DNA of 64,000 nt from Vicinamibacterales bacterium (GTDB lineage Bacteria; Acidobacteriota; Vicinamibacteria; Vicinamibacterales; JAKQTR01), in the NCBI GenBank assembly GCA_025456345.1, contig JALOKU010000005.1, positions 1 through 64,000 of the forward strand, in the 5' to 3' direction. The notes beneath the pieces were generated by a model, which was given only the letters and a program-made list of their open reading frames with translations, was not told the DNA's origin and ran no database searches. Shown here piece after piece: positions 24,803 through 33,650 of this stretch (position 1 is its first letter; each line of letters opens with the position of its first letter). Both the position numbers and the translations under genes were made by a program.

Positions 24803-26518
24803 CTACCGCGCCCACCGCTGCACGATCCAGCGGCCGAACCGGCGTAGCTCGCCTGCATCGAACCCGGGAAACGCGGGCACGAGATCCGCGCGGTCGTCGC
24901 GCCGTACGAACAGGAACTGCCGGATTCTCGCGGCCGTCAGCCGCATCCCAATGTCATCCGCGTCCGCCTGTGACGCTGCCAGCATGATCGTCCGGCTTGA
25001 ATAGACCGCGACGACCGGGTCGATCGCAAACGGGCTTCCGAGGATGATGACCTCTTCAGGCGCCTGCGCGATGTACCGGGTCACCTCCAGACCGGTCACC
25101 TCAGCGTCCCGGTAGGCCGGCATGAGGAGGCCGGTATTGACGACAAGGCCGACGATCACCAGGGCCAGGCCGCCCGCGGCCAGGATCTTGTGCGAGGCCG
25201 CCCTGTTCCACGCGGAGAGGTGTCCGCGGATCACCTGCCAGGCGATGGCGGTCAGGATGGCCCAGACGGGCATCAGGAGCCTCGCCCCGGGGAGTTTGCC
25301 GCCGGTCGTGTTCGTGGTGAGCAGGGCGATGAGGACATACACGGCCGAGACCGCGAGCAGGGCGTGCCGTCGTGAAGTGCGCTCCTGGTCGGACGGCGCC
25401 GGCGGGAGCGCGGCAAAGACCACGAACGGCGCCAACCGCATCAACCCCGGCAGGCGCCGCGGCGACGCAAGCAGCGACTGCAGGTCCCGCCCGGCGTCGA
25501 CCAGCAGCAGGACGAGCACGGGCAGCGCGCCCCAGTAGGACCCGGTCCACCTCCGGACGGCAGCCGCGACGCCAACCAGGGCGGCCACCAGCGCGACATG
25601 CGCGCCGCTGCGCCCATCGAGCCAGTAGACAATCACCGTATCGAATCGCTCAGGCCATGTCAGTGTCTTCAGGACGGGCATCCCTCCAGCGGGCGCGTCC
25701 GGAAAGATCGACCCTCGAAGCACGTGCAGCAGATGCGCGCCAGCCGGGCGCCCGTACAGTCCTGCGTCCACCGCGCCCATGACGGCGAGCGGTACGACGG
25801 CGCCAATCAGCAACCTGGCCGGCGTTCCCAGGCTCCGCGAGCGCCAGGCGCAGACGAGCATCAGCCCCGGTGCGAGCGCCAGCGTCTCTTCCCTTATCGT
25901 CGCGGACAGGCCGAGGACAAGCCCCGCCGCAAGCGCGCGATCGCGATCCATGGCCAGGAAAACGGCCAGCATCGCCAGCGCCAGTGCTGCCGGGTGACTC
26001 GTCCCTGCGAGGGCATAGAACCAGAGCGGCGTGCCCAGCACCATGGCGACGGCGGCGAGGCCATCGCCGTCGATTCGCGCGATTGTCAGCGTGAGCGCCA
26101 CGGCCAGCAGCATGGCGCCGATCGACGCGAGGCGGATGGCGGCAAGGCCTCCCAGCCGCTCGAATGGCACATCGATCGCGGCCGCGACCGTTGGAAAGAT
26201 CGACTGCATCCCGGTCCGCGTCCGCAGGACGAACGGCTTCACGAACGGCAGGTACCATTGCTGGGGGTCGAGATAGCGGGCGCGGTAGGGCAGGCTCTGC
26301 CGGAGGAACGCGCTGTCGGCCAGCGCCAGCGCCTGCACCCGCTTGACGGCGGAATCGACCTCCCGCGGAGCCGGCTCGTACGGCGCGCGAAGGACAAAGC
26401 CCTCGACCAGCAGGACGGCGGCCACCAGCGCCAAGCCTGCCGCCCGGCCGGCATTCCAGCCTGCGCCTGGCGCGATGACCGGCAGGCGACCGAGACGGAA
26501 CGTGCCCAGGCTCGCCAT
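24803..26518 (-). CDS. GT-C membrane glycosyltransferase-like protein
   Basis: A 571-residue membrane protein with an N-terminal anchor near residues 25-45, a long outer loop with REVDSAVKRVQALALADSA, then about ten helices. The segment GLSATIREETLALAPGLMLV has the charged helix end typical of GT-C enzymes, and the last 110 residues form a soluble tail. I cannot name the sugar. It lies 18 nt downstream of the E1 dehydrogenase gene on the same strand, with no functional link that I can see. Confidence 0.58.
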   Translation of the reverse strand: MASLGTFRLGRLPVIAPGAGWNAGRAAGLALVAAVLLVEGFVLRAPYEPAPREVDSAVKRVQALALADSAFLRQSLPYRARYLDPQQWYLPFVKPFVLRTRTGMQSIFPTVAAAIDVPFERLGGLAAIRLASIGAMLLAVALTLTIARIDGDGLAAVAMVLGTPLWFYALAGTSHPAALALAMLAVFLAMDRDRALAAGLVLGLSATIREETLALAPGLMLVCAWRSRSLGTPARLLIGAVVPLAVMGAVDAGLYGRPAGAHLLHVLRGSIFPDAPAGGMPVLKTLTWPERFDTVIVYWLDGRSGAHVALVAALVGVAAAVRRWTGSYWGALPVLVLLLVDAGRDLQSLLASPRRLPGLMRLAPFVVFAALPPAPSDQERTSRRHALLAVSAVYVLIALLTTNTTGGKLPGARLLMPVWAILTAIAWQVIRGHLSAWNRAASHKILAAGGLALVIVGLVVNTGLLMPAYRDAEVTGLEVTRYIAQAPEEVIILGSPFAIDPVVAVYSSRTIMLAASQADADDIGMRLTAARIRQFLFVRRDDRADLVPAFPGFDAGELRRFGRWIVQRWAR

Positions 26519-26536
26519 GGCGTCAACTCCCCGGGG

Positions 26537-28669
26537 CTAGTACCGCGCCGTCTGGCGGATGGCTTCCAGGATGTTCGACGCGTTCGGCAGGATCACCTCT
26601 TCGAGGTCCGGGCAATACGCCACCGGCGCGTCGAGCGACGCGATCCGCCGGACCGGGGCATCGAGGTGATGGAAGTGGTCCTGGGCGATGCGCGCCGCGA
26701 TTTCGGCGCCGAACCCGCAGGTGAGCTGGTCCTCGTGGGCGATGATCACACGGCTCGTGCGGGTGACCCACTCGCCGATGGCATCCCAGTCGCACGGCAC
26801 GAGCGTCCGCAGGTCCAGCACCGCGACGCTGATGCCGTCGTTCTCGGCCTGCTGCGCCGCCAGCAATGACCGCTGCACGAGCGCGCCCCAGGTCAGGATC
26901 ACCACCCGGGTGCCCTCGCGGCGCACGGCGGCCCGCCCGAACGGCACCATGTAGCGGGGTCCCGGGTACGCGCTCTTGTTGTACGTCTGCCGGTACAGGT
27001 GCTTGTGCTCCAGGAACATCACCGGATCGTCGCACCGGATGGCCGTCCGCAGCAGTCCGGCAGCGTCCTCGGCGTTTGACGGGAAGACCAGGCGGATGCC
27101 CGGCGAATGGGCGAAGATGCTCACTCCTGACTGGCTGTGGTACGGCGCGCCGCCGCGGAGGTAGCCCCCGATCGGCACGCGCACCACCATCGGGCACGAC
27201 CAGTGGTTCCCCGACCGGTAGCGCATCATCGCCATCTCGTCCCGCAACTGCTGCATCGCGGGCCAGATGTAGTCGAAGAACTGGATCTCCACGACCGGCT
27301 TGAGCCCACGCACCGCCATGCCGACCGCGCGGCCGATGATATTGGCCTCGGCCAGCGGCGAGTTGAACACCCGGTCGCTGCCGAACTGCCGCTGCAGCCC
27401 GTGCGTCACCTTGAACACGCCGCCCTTGCCCTGCACCTCGTCGAGGCTGGCCTCGCGGCTGCAATCGGCCACGTCCTGGCCGAAGACGATGATGCGCGGG
27501 TCGCGGGCGAGTTCGTCCTTGAGCGTCCGGTTGATGGCCGCGACCATGGTGTCGGGCTTGCCCTCCGGCTCGGCCGGCGTCCTGAACGCGTCCGATGCCG
27601 GGTCGACGTCGGGCGAGAACACCCACAGCGCAGCCGTATCGCGCGCGGGCTTCGGCGCGACCAGCGCGCGCGCGGCCGCTTCGTTGATCTCGCGCTCGAC
27701 CTCCGCGTGCATGGTGTCGAGGGCCTTCTCGGTGGCGATGCCGCTCGTCACGAGGGCACGCGCCATCTTCCGGACCGGGTCGCGACGCCCCTCGGCTTCC
27801 CGCTCATCCGGAGTCTTGTAGAGCCGCTCATCGTCCGAGAGCGAGTGCGAATACGGGCGGACGACGCTGGCGTGCACGAGCGCCGGGCCGCGTCTCTCTC
27901 TTGTGTAGGCGACCGCCTCCTGCATGGCCCGGTAGCTGTCAACGAAGTCGGTGCCGTCGGCCTTGACGATCAGCAGATGGGGGAACGACCGGAGCAGGTC
28001 CGAGATGCTCCCGCCAGGCGTCTGCACCTCGACCGGCACCGAAATCGCCCAGCCGTTGTCTTCGACCAGATAGACGACGGGCAGCTTGCTGATGCATGCC
28101 GTGTTGAGCGACTCCCAGAACTCGCCTTCACTGGTCGAGCCGTCGCCGAGCGACACATAGGCGATTTCGTCGGCTTTGAAGTGCGCGTCGCGCCCGTCGA
28201 TGTCCGGCAACGCCCCGTACAGCAGCCCGGCCTCAGCGCACCCCACGGCCTGGAGGCACTGCGACGCGGTGGGGCTTCCCTGCGACACGATGTTGTAGCG
28301 CCGGTGCCCCCAGTGCGACGGCATCTGCCGACCGCCCGACGCCGGGTCGTCGGCGGCGCCCACGGCCTGCAGGAACATCTCGTACGGCGTCACGCCGAGG
28401 GCCAGGCAGAGGGCGCGGTCGCGGTAGTAGGGGAAGAACCAGTCGTACGCGGGCCGCAGGCACAGGCCCGCGGCAGTCAGAATGGCCTCGTGGCCGGCCC
28501 CGCTGATCTGGAAGAAGATCTGGCTCTGGTTCTTGAGCTGGATCTCCTTGTCGTCAATCTTCCGGGACTGGTACATGATGCGGTAGGCGCGAAGGAGCAG
28601 GTCCGCGGGGAGACCGGCGGGTCGGTCTGTAGCGCCGGGCGTCGCATCGGCCGAGGTCGTATTGTGCAT
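26537..28669 (-). CDS. 2-oxoacid dehydrogenase E1, alpha and beta subunits fused (branched-chain type)
   Basis: A 710-residue thiamine-diphosphate enzyme that decarboxylates a 2-oxoacid and passes the acyl group to a lipoyl E2. Residues about 25-340 are the alpha part, with the ThDP motif [17 protein letters not shown] ... VEDNGWAIS. Residues about 380-705 are the beta part, with [22 protein letters not shown] and the terminal [10 protein letters not shown]. Separate alpha and beta genes are usual for branched-chain enzymes; here they are one chain. No E2 or E3 gene is nearby. The ATG at 28669 lies 17 nt after a TATAAT box. Confidence 0.88.
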   Translation of the reverse strand: MHNTTSADATPGATDRPAGLPADLLLRAYRIMYQSRKIDDKEIQLKNQSQIFFQISGAGHEAILTAAGLCLRPAYDWFFPYYRDRALCLALGVTPYEMFLQAVGAADDPASGGRQMPSHWGHRRYNIVSQGSPTASQCLQAVGCAEAGLLYGALPDIDGRDAHFKADEIAYVSLGDGSTSEGEFWESLNTACISKLPVVYLVEDNGWAISVPVEVQTPGGSISDLLRSFPHLLIVKADGTDFVDSYRAMQEAVAYTRERRGPALVHASVVRPYSHSLSDDERLYKTPDEREAEGRRDPVRKMARALVTSGIATEKALDTMHAEVEREINEAAARALVAPKPARDTAALWVFSPDVDPASDAFRTPAEPEGKPDTMVAAINRTLKDELARDPRIIVFGQDVADCSREASLDEVQGKGGVFKVTHGLQRQFGSDRVFNSPLAEANIIGRAVGMAVRGLKPVVEIQFFDYIWPAMQQLRDEMAMMRYRSGNHWSCPMVVRVPIGGYLRGGAPYHSQSGVSIFAHSPGIRLVFPSNAEDAAGLLRTAIRCDDPVMFLEHKHLYRQTYNKSAYPGPRYMVPFGRAAVRREGTRVVILTWGALVQRSLLAAQQAENDGISVAVLDLRTLVPCDWDAIGEWVTRTSRVIIAHEDQLTCGFGAEIAARIAQDHFHHLDAPVRRIASLDAPVAYCPDLEEVILPNASNILEAIRQTARY

Positions 28670-28685
28670 AAGGACAGGAAAGCCA

Positions 28686-28715
28686 ATTATATCATCGGGT
28701 TCCGGGTGTTATAAT
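28686..28715. promoter_or_regulatory. Two divergent -10 boxes between E1 and the cupin gene
   Basis: A perfect TATAAT is present on the plus strand at 28710-28715, about 70 nt before the cupin ATG, and another on the minus strand at 28691-28686, 17 nt before the E1 ATG. No convincing -35 element is seen for either. The AT-rich patch in an otherwise 70% GC region supports a divergent promoter. Confidence 0.45.
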
Positions 28716-28785
28716 CGCGCCTCCCGCGGCCCGGCATCGCCTCCGCGGCCGTCGTCCGGACCCCCTCTCGCAGGAGCACTCGAAC

Positions 28786-29151
28786 ATGTCTTCCCCCGTC
28801 GTCCGCCAGTACCGCTGGGACGAAATCGCCCCCGAGAAGGTCACCGACATGATCTCGCGCAAGATCGTGACCGGCGAACGCGAGATGATGGCCCAGATCT
28901 GGCTCAAGAAGGGCGCCATCGTGCCCATGCACGACCACGTGAGCGAGCAGCTCACGTACATCTTCCAGGGAGCCTTGAGGTTCACGATAGGCGGCGAGGA
29001 GTTCATCGTCCGCGAGGGCGAGGTGCTGCACATCCCTTCGTCTGTGCCGCACCAGGCCGAAGCGCTGGACGACGTGTTCGAACTGGACGTGTTCAGCCCG
29101 ATCCGGCAGGATTGGCTGGACAGGACGGATGATTATTTTCACAAGAAGTAG
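28786..29151 (+). CDS. Cupin-domain protein
   Basis: A 121-residue single-domain cupin. Motif 1 is MHDHVSEQLTYIFQGALRFTIGG (about 46-68), with the His-x-His...Glu metal set, and motif 2 is LHIPSSVPHQAEALDD (about 84-99), with the third His. This small-molecule-binding fold often has a metal centre, and the reaction cannot be told. An AGGAG site precedes the ATG. The gene is directly followed by a repeat element that begins at its stop codon, then by an SDR gene 171 nt further. Confidence 0.85.
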   Translation: MSSPVVRQYRWDEIAPEKVTDMISRKIVTGEREMMAQIWLKKGAIVPMHDHVSEQLTYIFQGALRFTIGGEEFIVREGEVLHIPSSVPHQAEALDDVFELDVFSPIRQDWLDRTDDYFHKK

Positions 29152-29287
29152 GAAGCAAGAAGCGCCCACTGACGATTGTCAGAAGCCAGAAGACCGAAGC
29201 GTCCACTGACGAGTGTCAGAAGTCCGAAGCCGGAAGCCAGCGTGACCGGCCTTTCTTCTTGCTTCTGGATTCTTGCTTCTTGCTTCT
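29152..29287. repeat. Dispersed GAAGCAA / CTGAC-GTCAG repeat element, copy 2
   Basis: It starts at the cupin stop codon with GAAGCAAGAAGC. Two copies of the core follow: GCCCACTGACGATTGTCAG at 29164-29182 and GTCCACTGACGAGTGTCAG at 29201-29219. A pyrimidine arm, the reverse complement of the GAAGCAA run, closes the element (about 29251-29287). The first core is identical, in reverse orientation, to 6578-6596. The arms would pair into a long hairpin. Its position between two same-strand genes suggests a transcribed, possibly terminating or mRNA-stabilising, REP/MITE-like element. Confidence 0.72.
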
Positions 29288-29322
29288 ACCGATCGGTGGA
29301 CACAGCGGAGCAGAGAGCAGCC

Positions 29323-30114
29323 ATGGACACAGGACTCGCGGGCAAGGTGGCGCTGGTGTGTGCGGCGAGCAGGGGGCTTGGCAAGGCCGCCGCGTTAGGG
29401 CTGGCGGCGGAGGGAGCGAAAGTGGCGATGTGCGCCAGGCACATGCCCACGCTCGAGGCCGCCGCGGCTGAGATCCAGGCGGAGACCGGAGCCGACGTGC
29501 TGGCCATCGGCGCAGACGTCTCCCGGCGGTCCGACATCACGAGGCTCGTCGATCAGACGGCGCGGCACTTCGGCCGCCTCGACATCCTCGTCACCAACTC
29601 CGGCGGGCCGAAGCCGGGCCTGTTCGGCGCGACGACCGAATCGGACTGGCGCGACGCCATCGACCTGGTGCTGTTGAGCACGGTGCTCCTGTGCATGGAG
29701 GCGGTTCCGCACATGCGGCGCCAGGGCGGCGGCCGCATCATCAACATCACCTCAATCTCGGCGAAGCAGCCGATTGCCGGCCTGATGCTCTCGAACGCCC
29801 TGCGGCCGGCCGTCACGGGGTTTTCGAAAACGCTGGCGAACGAGCTGGCCCGCGACGGCATTCTCGTGAACTGCGTGGCGCCCGGCTACACGCGCACCGA
29901 ACGTGTCATCGAACTGGCCGAGGCGACGGCTGCGCGGGAAGGGGTCACGACAGACGTCGTCGAGCGGCGCACCGTTCAGAACATCCCGCTCGGCCGGATG
30001 GCCGAGCCGTCGGAGCTGGCCGACCTCATCGTGTTCCTGGCATCGGACCGGGGCCGGTACGTCACCGGGACGACGATCCCCGTGGATGGGGGATACCTGC
30101 GCGGGCTGATGTAG
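29323..30114 (+). CDS. Short-chain dehydrogenase/reductase with altered catalytic motif
   Basis: A 263-residue Rossmann-fold protein of the FabG-like SDR type. The cofactor loop is modified (VCAASRGLGKAAALGLA instead of TGxxxGxG with T), NSGG stands for NNAG, and the Ser of the triad is present in NITSISAKQ. At the YxxxK position the sequence reads S-N-A-L-R, so the catalytic Tyr is Ser and the Lys is Arg. The C-terminal PVDGGYLRGLM is typical. I chose the ATG at 29323; the frame open upstream is the repeat element. It may be a non-canonical reductase or a binding protein. Confidence 0.82.
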   Translation: MDTGLAGKVALVCAASRGLGKAAALGLAAEGAKVAMCARHMPTLEAAAAEIQAETGADVLAIGADVSRRSDITRLVDQTARHFGRLDILVTNSGGPKPGLFGATTESDWRDAIDLVLLSTVLLCMEAVPHMRRQGGGRIINITSISAKQPIAGLMLSNALRPAVTGFSKTLANELARDGILVNCVAPGYTRTERVIELAEATAAREGVTTDVVERRTVQNIPLGRMAEPSELADLIVFLASDRGRYVTGTTIPVDGGYLRGLM

Positions 30115-30146
30115 GGGCCGAACCGCCGCCCACCCCGAGCCCGGCC

Positions 30147-30890
30147 TCAGTGCACCCGGGGACCGCCGCCTCCCTTGCGTCCGCCTTCGTGGACGTCGAA
30201 GCGCTTGCGCATACGCGCCAGGCGCCAGCGGAGCCACTGCGACCGCACGGTAGACAGGGTGTGCCCGCGCAGTCCGGCAAGGTACAGATAACCGGCCACG
30301 AGGCCGCCGAGATGGGCGGCGTGGGCCACGCCCCCGCGCGTTTCGGAGATGGACGACAGGAAGGAGATCGCGCCGATGATGAGCACGAAGACCCTTGCCG
30401 GGACTGGGAACAGCATATAGAGGTAGATCGGCCGGTGCGGGTACATCATCGCGAAGGCGACGAGCAGGCCGTAGATGGCTCCGGACGCCCCCACGGTGAC
30501 CGACCCATACAACGGCGCCGCGAACCCGAACGGCAGCAGCGACACCAGCAACGTCGTCACTGCCGCGCCGATGCCCGCGACGAAGTAGAAGCGCACGAAG
30601 AACCGCGTGCCCCACCGGCGCTCGAGGTCGACCCCGAACATCCAGAGCGCGAGCATGTTGAAGAGCAAGTGGAACAGTTCGCCGTGCACGAACATGTACG
30701 TGACGGGCTGCCAGACCCAGAAGCGCTCGAACACGAACGCTGGCAGCAGGCCCAGCCACTCGATGAGGGGCGGCGCGGCCCATGCGAGCAGGAACACCGC
30801 GACGTTGGCGGCAATCAGCGCGCGAACCGCCGGCGTGAGCGGCCCGGGGCCGAAGCTGTAAGAGACAGAGCCCGGATACGTCTGGCGCAT
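30147..30890 (-). CDS. Rhomboid-family intramembrane serine protease
   Basis: A 247-residue protein with six to seven helices. The L1 loop region shows FVHGELFHLLFNMLALWMFG (HxxxxHxxxN), the nucleophile is Ser in VGASGAIYG, and the catalytic His is in VAHAAHLGGLVAGYL. The full Ser-His dyad is present, so activity is likely. The C-terminal tail is basic (RWRLARMRKRF). The ATG at 30890 lies 14 nt after the murJ stop, giving a murJ-rhomboid operon on the minus strand. Convergent with the SDR gene, 32 nt apart. Confidence 0.9.
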   Translation of the reverse strand: MRQTYPGSVSYSFGPGPLTPAVRALIAANVAVFLLAWAAPPLIEWLGLLPAFVFERFWVWQPVTYMFVHGELFHLLFNMLALWMFGVDLERRWGTRFFVRFYFVAGIGAAVTTLLVSLLPFGFAAPLYGSVTVGASGAIYGLLVAFAMMYPHRPIYLYMLFPVPARVFVLIIGAISFLSSISETRGGVAHAAHLGGLVAGYLYLAGLRGHTLSTVRSQWLRWRLARMRKRFDVHEGGRKGGGGPRVH

Positions 30891-30904
30891 GATTCCACGT
30901 TCCC

Positions 30905-32548
30905 CTATGCCCGCCTCGCCGGCCATCGCACGCGCGCCAGCACCATCGCCCGGGCTTCGTTGAATTCCCTCGCCTGAAACAGCCGCGCGGCCTGATCGAG
31001 GACGACGAGGGCGACGGTGATGCTCGAGACGACGCGCAGGGCCATGACCGGGATGGTGCGGGCGGGCAGCCACGAGGCAATGGCGGCGTCGGCGGCCCAG
31101 GCCGCCAGGCCCATCACAAGCGACGCGGCGCCGATCCGGGCGAACGAGTCCCGCACGCGGCGTTGGTCGAGCCCTCCCAGCCGGGGCCGGAGCAGCCAGA
31201 GCAGGACGCCTGCATTGACGAGCGCGCTGGCCGAGGTGCCGAGCGCCAGGCCCTGGAACCCCATCAGCCTGACCAGTGCCAGGTTCAGCCCGACATTCAC
31301 AAGCACCGTGGCCACCGACACGAGCACGGGCGTACGGCTGTCCCGCAGGGAATAGAACGCTGGCACGGCAATCTTGACGGCCGAGTACCCGATCAGGCCG
31401 GGTGCGTAGCAGACCAGCGCCGCCGCCGTCGCCGCCGTGTCGGCCGCCGTGAACCGTCCGTGTTCGAAGATCAGCGCGACGATCGGCGTGGCCAGGACCA
31501 TCAGCCCCACCGTCGCCGGCACGTTGAGCATGAGCATCAGGCGCAGGCCGCTCGACACCGTGTCGCGCATCCCGGCGATGTCGCTCCTCGCCGCGTGACG
31601 GCTGAGCGTCGGCACCACCGCCGTCGCGATGGAGACGCCGAAGATCCCGATGGGCATGTACATCAGCCGGAACGCAAAGCTGAGCGCCGAGACCGCCCCC
31701 GTGCCTTCACCCATCGCGAGGATGCTGTTCACCACCAGATTGACCTGCACCGCGGCCAGTCCGACGATGCCAGGCCCCATCAGCGTGAGCACCTGCCGGA
31801 GCCCGGGATCCGAGAAATCGAACACCCGTTCGTAGCGGAACCCCTCGCGGCGCAGGGCCGGCCACTGCAGCGCCATCTGCCCGAAACCGCCGACCAGCAC
31901 GCCGATCGCCGGGGCCATGATGACCGGCCAGCCGAGCAGCGGCATCACCGGCGCGAGGCCAACGGTGCAGAGAATCGAGCCGACGTTGAACATGGCCGGC
32001 GACACGGCCGGGATGAAGAAGCGGTGCAGCGAGTTCAACATGCCCATCAGCGCGGCCGCGACGGCGACGAACATGAGGAAGGGGAACATGACCCGCGTCA
32101 GCATCACCGTCAGGTGCAGCTTGCCGGGGACCGCGGCGAATGACCCGGAGAAATCCAGGAGCGTCGTGATCGGCCACGCGAACACCATGCCGGCAACCAC
32201 GAGAACGCCCGTGGCCAGCAACAGGGTGTTCACCACCAGGCTCCCGAGCCGCCAGGCACGCTCGCGCCCCTCATTGGCGAGGGTCCGCGTGAATGTCGGC
32301 ACGAAGGCCGCGCTCATCGCACCTTCGGCGAACAGGTCCCGCACGAGATTCGGGATCCGGAACGCGATGTTGTAGGCGTCCATCTGGTCGCCGGCGCCGA
32401 ACAGGAAGGCGAGCACCTGGTCGCGGACGAGCCCCAGCACCCGGCTGGTCATCGTCGCGGCACCGATGATGCCGGCGGACCTGGCTAGCTGTGGCGAGGC
32501 CGCCGGGGGCGCGGGGCCGCCACCCGGCATGGACGGCTGGTCGGGCAT
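30905..32548 (-). CDS. murJ: Lipid II flippase MurJ
   Basis: A 547-residue MATE/MOP-fold membrane protein that flips lipid II for peptidoglycan synthesis. The N-terminal signature SAGIIGAATMTSRVLGLVRDQVLAFLFGAGDQMDAYNIAFRIPN and LVRDLFAEGAMSAAFVPTFT are diagnostic, with the conserved Arg residues of the central cavity. Fourteen helices are visible and the length is normal. It is the first gene of a minus-strand pair with the rhomboid protease. The ATG at 32548 is preceded by a 372-nt region without an ordinary gene. Confidence 0.95.
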   Translation of the reverse strand: MPDQPSMPGGGPAPPAASPQLARSAGIIGAATMTSRVLGLVRDQVLAFLFGAGDQMDAYNIAFRIPNLVRDLFAEGAMSAAFVPTFTRTLANEGRERAWRLGSLVVNTLLLATGVLVVAGMVFAWPITTLLDFSGSFAAVPGKLHLTVMLTRVMFPFLMFVAVAAALMGMLNSLHRFFIPAVSPAMFNVGSILCTVGLAPVMPLLGWPVIMAPAIGVLVGGFGQMALQWPALRREGFRYERVFDFSDPGLRQVLTLMGPGIVGLAAVQVNLVVNSILAMGEGTGAVSALSFAFRLMYMPIGIFGVSIATAVVPTLSRHAARSDIAGMRDTVSSGLRLMLMLNVPATVGLMVLATPIVALIFEHGRFTAADTAATAAALVCYAPGLIGYSAVKIAVPAFYSLRDSRTPVLVSVATVLVNVGLNLALVRLMGFQGLALGTSASALVNAGVLLWLLRPRLGGLDQRRVRDSFARIGAASLVMGLAAWAADAAIASWLPARTIPVMALRVVSSITVALVVLDQAARLFQAREFNEARAMVLARVRWPARRA

Positions 32549-32920
32549 CTAGAACCGTCAGGGTAGCACAAACGCCAGGCTGCGGAGGGAGACGGCCGGG
32601 ATCCCGGGGCCCCCAAAGAGGTCGGGCACCCGCCAGTCGGGATGGCGGGTGCCCTGGAGGAGGAGAGATGGCTAACTAACGCCTTCAAGAAGATTAGACG
32701 ACTGCTCCGCCGGAAAAGTTTGGAGGTTGAACGCCCGCTGATGCTCGTAAATAGAACACAAATTCACGTAACGAACAATCGTTTTTACGCATATCGGAGT
32801 GGAGGGTCTTGGACTTGTGAGATGAGGTGCGGCACCAGGGACCGTACGGCGACGCCAAATTACGCCACCGATCCCTGTGTCGCACTATGACGCTTGCCAG
32901 CCTGTATCAGGAGGGGCACA
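32549..32920. other. 372-nt region without a clear gene; AT-richer centre, two stem-loops
   Basis: The left part (32549-32623) is GC-rich upstream sequence of murJ. A strong hairpin with a Shine-Dalgarno-like site follows (see 32624-32679). From about 32690 to 32830 the GC content drops well below that of the neighbours, with no ORF showing the high-GC3 codon bias seen elsewhere. A frame from 32642 to 32890 stays open (82 codons, basic FKKIRRLLRRKS start) but its codon use is unlike the genome. An imperfect 18-nt inverted repeat occurs at 32825-32843 and 32866-32884. It may be a structured leader, an RNA gene, or a remnant of acquired DNA. Confidence 0.5.
32624..32679 (+). promoter_or_regulatory. 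Hairpin, strong ribosome-binding site and a three-codon ORF
   Basis: GGGCACCCGCCA (32624-32635) and TGGCGGGTGCCC (32643-32654) form a perfect 12-bp stem with a 7-nt loop. Directly after it comes GGAGGAGGAG (32656-32665) and an ATG at 32668 that reads Met-Ala-Asn-stop (TAACTAAC context). If one TAAC were removed, the frame would run on for about 70 codons. The layout resembles a translational attenuator or a small leader peptide, but the downstream target is not obvious. Confidence 0.4.
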
Positions 32921-33181
32921 GTGCATCTGAAGTTCTCGACAGATGGGGTTCTGCGAATGCTGGCCGGAACGAACGGATCGAAGCCCAACGGCAAGATGAA
33001 TCTGATGGACGCCGCCCTCCTGGTCGAGCGGCTCCAGTCCAGGGCGGCCCACGCCGGGGAAGTCGAGGCGCTCAGGATTGCCCGAGACGCCCTGCTGACG
33101 ATCGTGGGCGAGGGGTACACCACGCTGGCCGACCGTCTGGGCAGGGGGCCCAATGGAACGGGACGGACCGAAGCGGGCTAG
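32921..33181 (+). CDS. Small protein of unknown function
   Basis: An 86-residue protein starting at a GTG preceded by AGGAGG (32909-32914). It has no membrane segment or signal peptide. A region about 28-70 (MDAALLVERLQSRAAHAGEVEALRIARDALLTI) is predicted to be helical, and the C-terminus is Gly-rich. I recognise no family. Codon use fits the genome, unlike the leader region in front. It converges with yqeY, and the two stop codons overlap in a shared CTAG (33178-33181). Confidence 0.55.
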   Translation: MHLKFSTDGVLRMLAGTNGSKPNGKMNLMDAALLVERLQSRAAHAGEVEALRIARDALLTIVGEGYTTLADRLGRGPNGTGRTEAG

Positions 33182-33627
33182 CCGGCGAGCTTCCGCCTGA
33201 CCGCCTCGTTGACGGCCTTCCCGTCCACGGGCTGGCCCGCCAGAGCGGCCATCGCCGCCTTCATGACGCGGCCCATGTCTTTGGGGGACGTGGCGCCGGT
33301 TTCCGCTACGGCCTTCGCCACCGCCTCCTCGATCTTTGCCGCACCGATCGGCGGGGGCATCATGCCTTCGAGCAGCGTCACCTCGAACTGCTCCTTCTCG
33401 GCGAGGTCGAGGCGGCCGCCCTTCTGAAACTGATCGACCGAGTCGCGCCGCTGCTTGATGAGCGCGGCCACCACCTGCAGTTCTTCCGCAGGCTCGAGCG
33501 CCCGGCCCTTCTCCACTTCCTTGTTCGTGAGCGCCGTCTTCAGCATCCGCAGGGCGGAGAGCGTGGGCGCATCGTGGGCCTTCATGGCCCGCGTGATGCT
33601 GAGGCTGACATCGGCCAGGATGGACAT
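33178..33627 (-). CDS. yqeY: GatB/YqeY-domain protein
   Basis: A 149-residue protein of the YqeY family (related to the tail domain of the GatB amidotransferase). Typical stretches are LKTALTNKEVEKGRALEPAEELQVVAALIKQRRDSVDQFQKGGR, LLEGMMPP and GRVMKAAMAALAGQPVDGKAVNEAVRRKL, which give the helical tRNA-binding-like domain. The role in vivo is unclear, but it is often found beside rpsU and dnaG, which are not seen here. I take ATG 33627; a TTG at 33633 adds two residues. It lies 23 nt downstream of a GT-C gene on the same strand. Confidence 0.88.
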   Translation of the reverse strand: MSILADVSLSITRAMKAHDAPTLSALRMLKTALTNKEVEKGRALEPAEELQVVAALIKQRRDSVDQFQKGGRLDLAEKEQFEVTLLEGMMPPPIGAAKIEEAVAKAVAETGATSPKDMGRVMKAAMAALAGQPVDGKAVNEAVRRKLAG

Positions 33628-33650
33628 GGGCAATCACCGTCCTGCGGGAA

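Noticed and set aside
32690-32890. A mobile element or transposase remnant in the AT-richer region
   Set aside because: No transposase-like residues, terminal repeats or target duplications could be identified; only a lower GC content and one imperfect inverted repeat.
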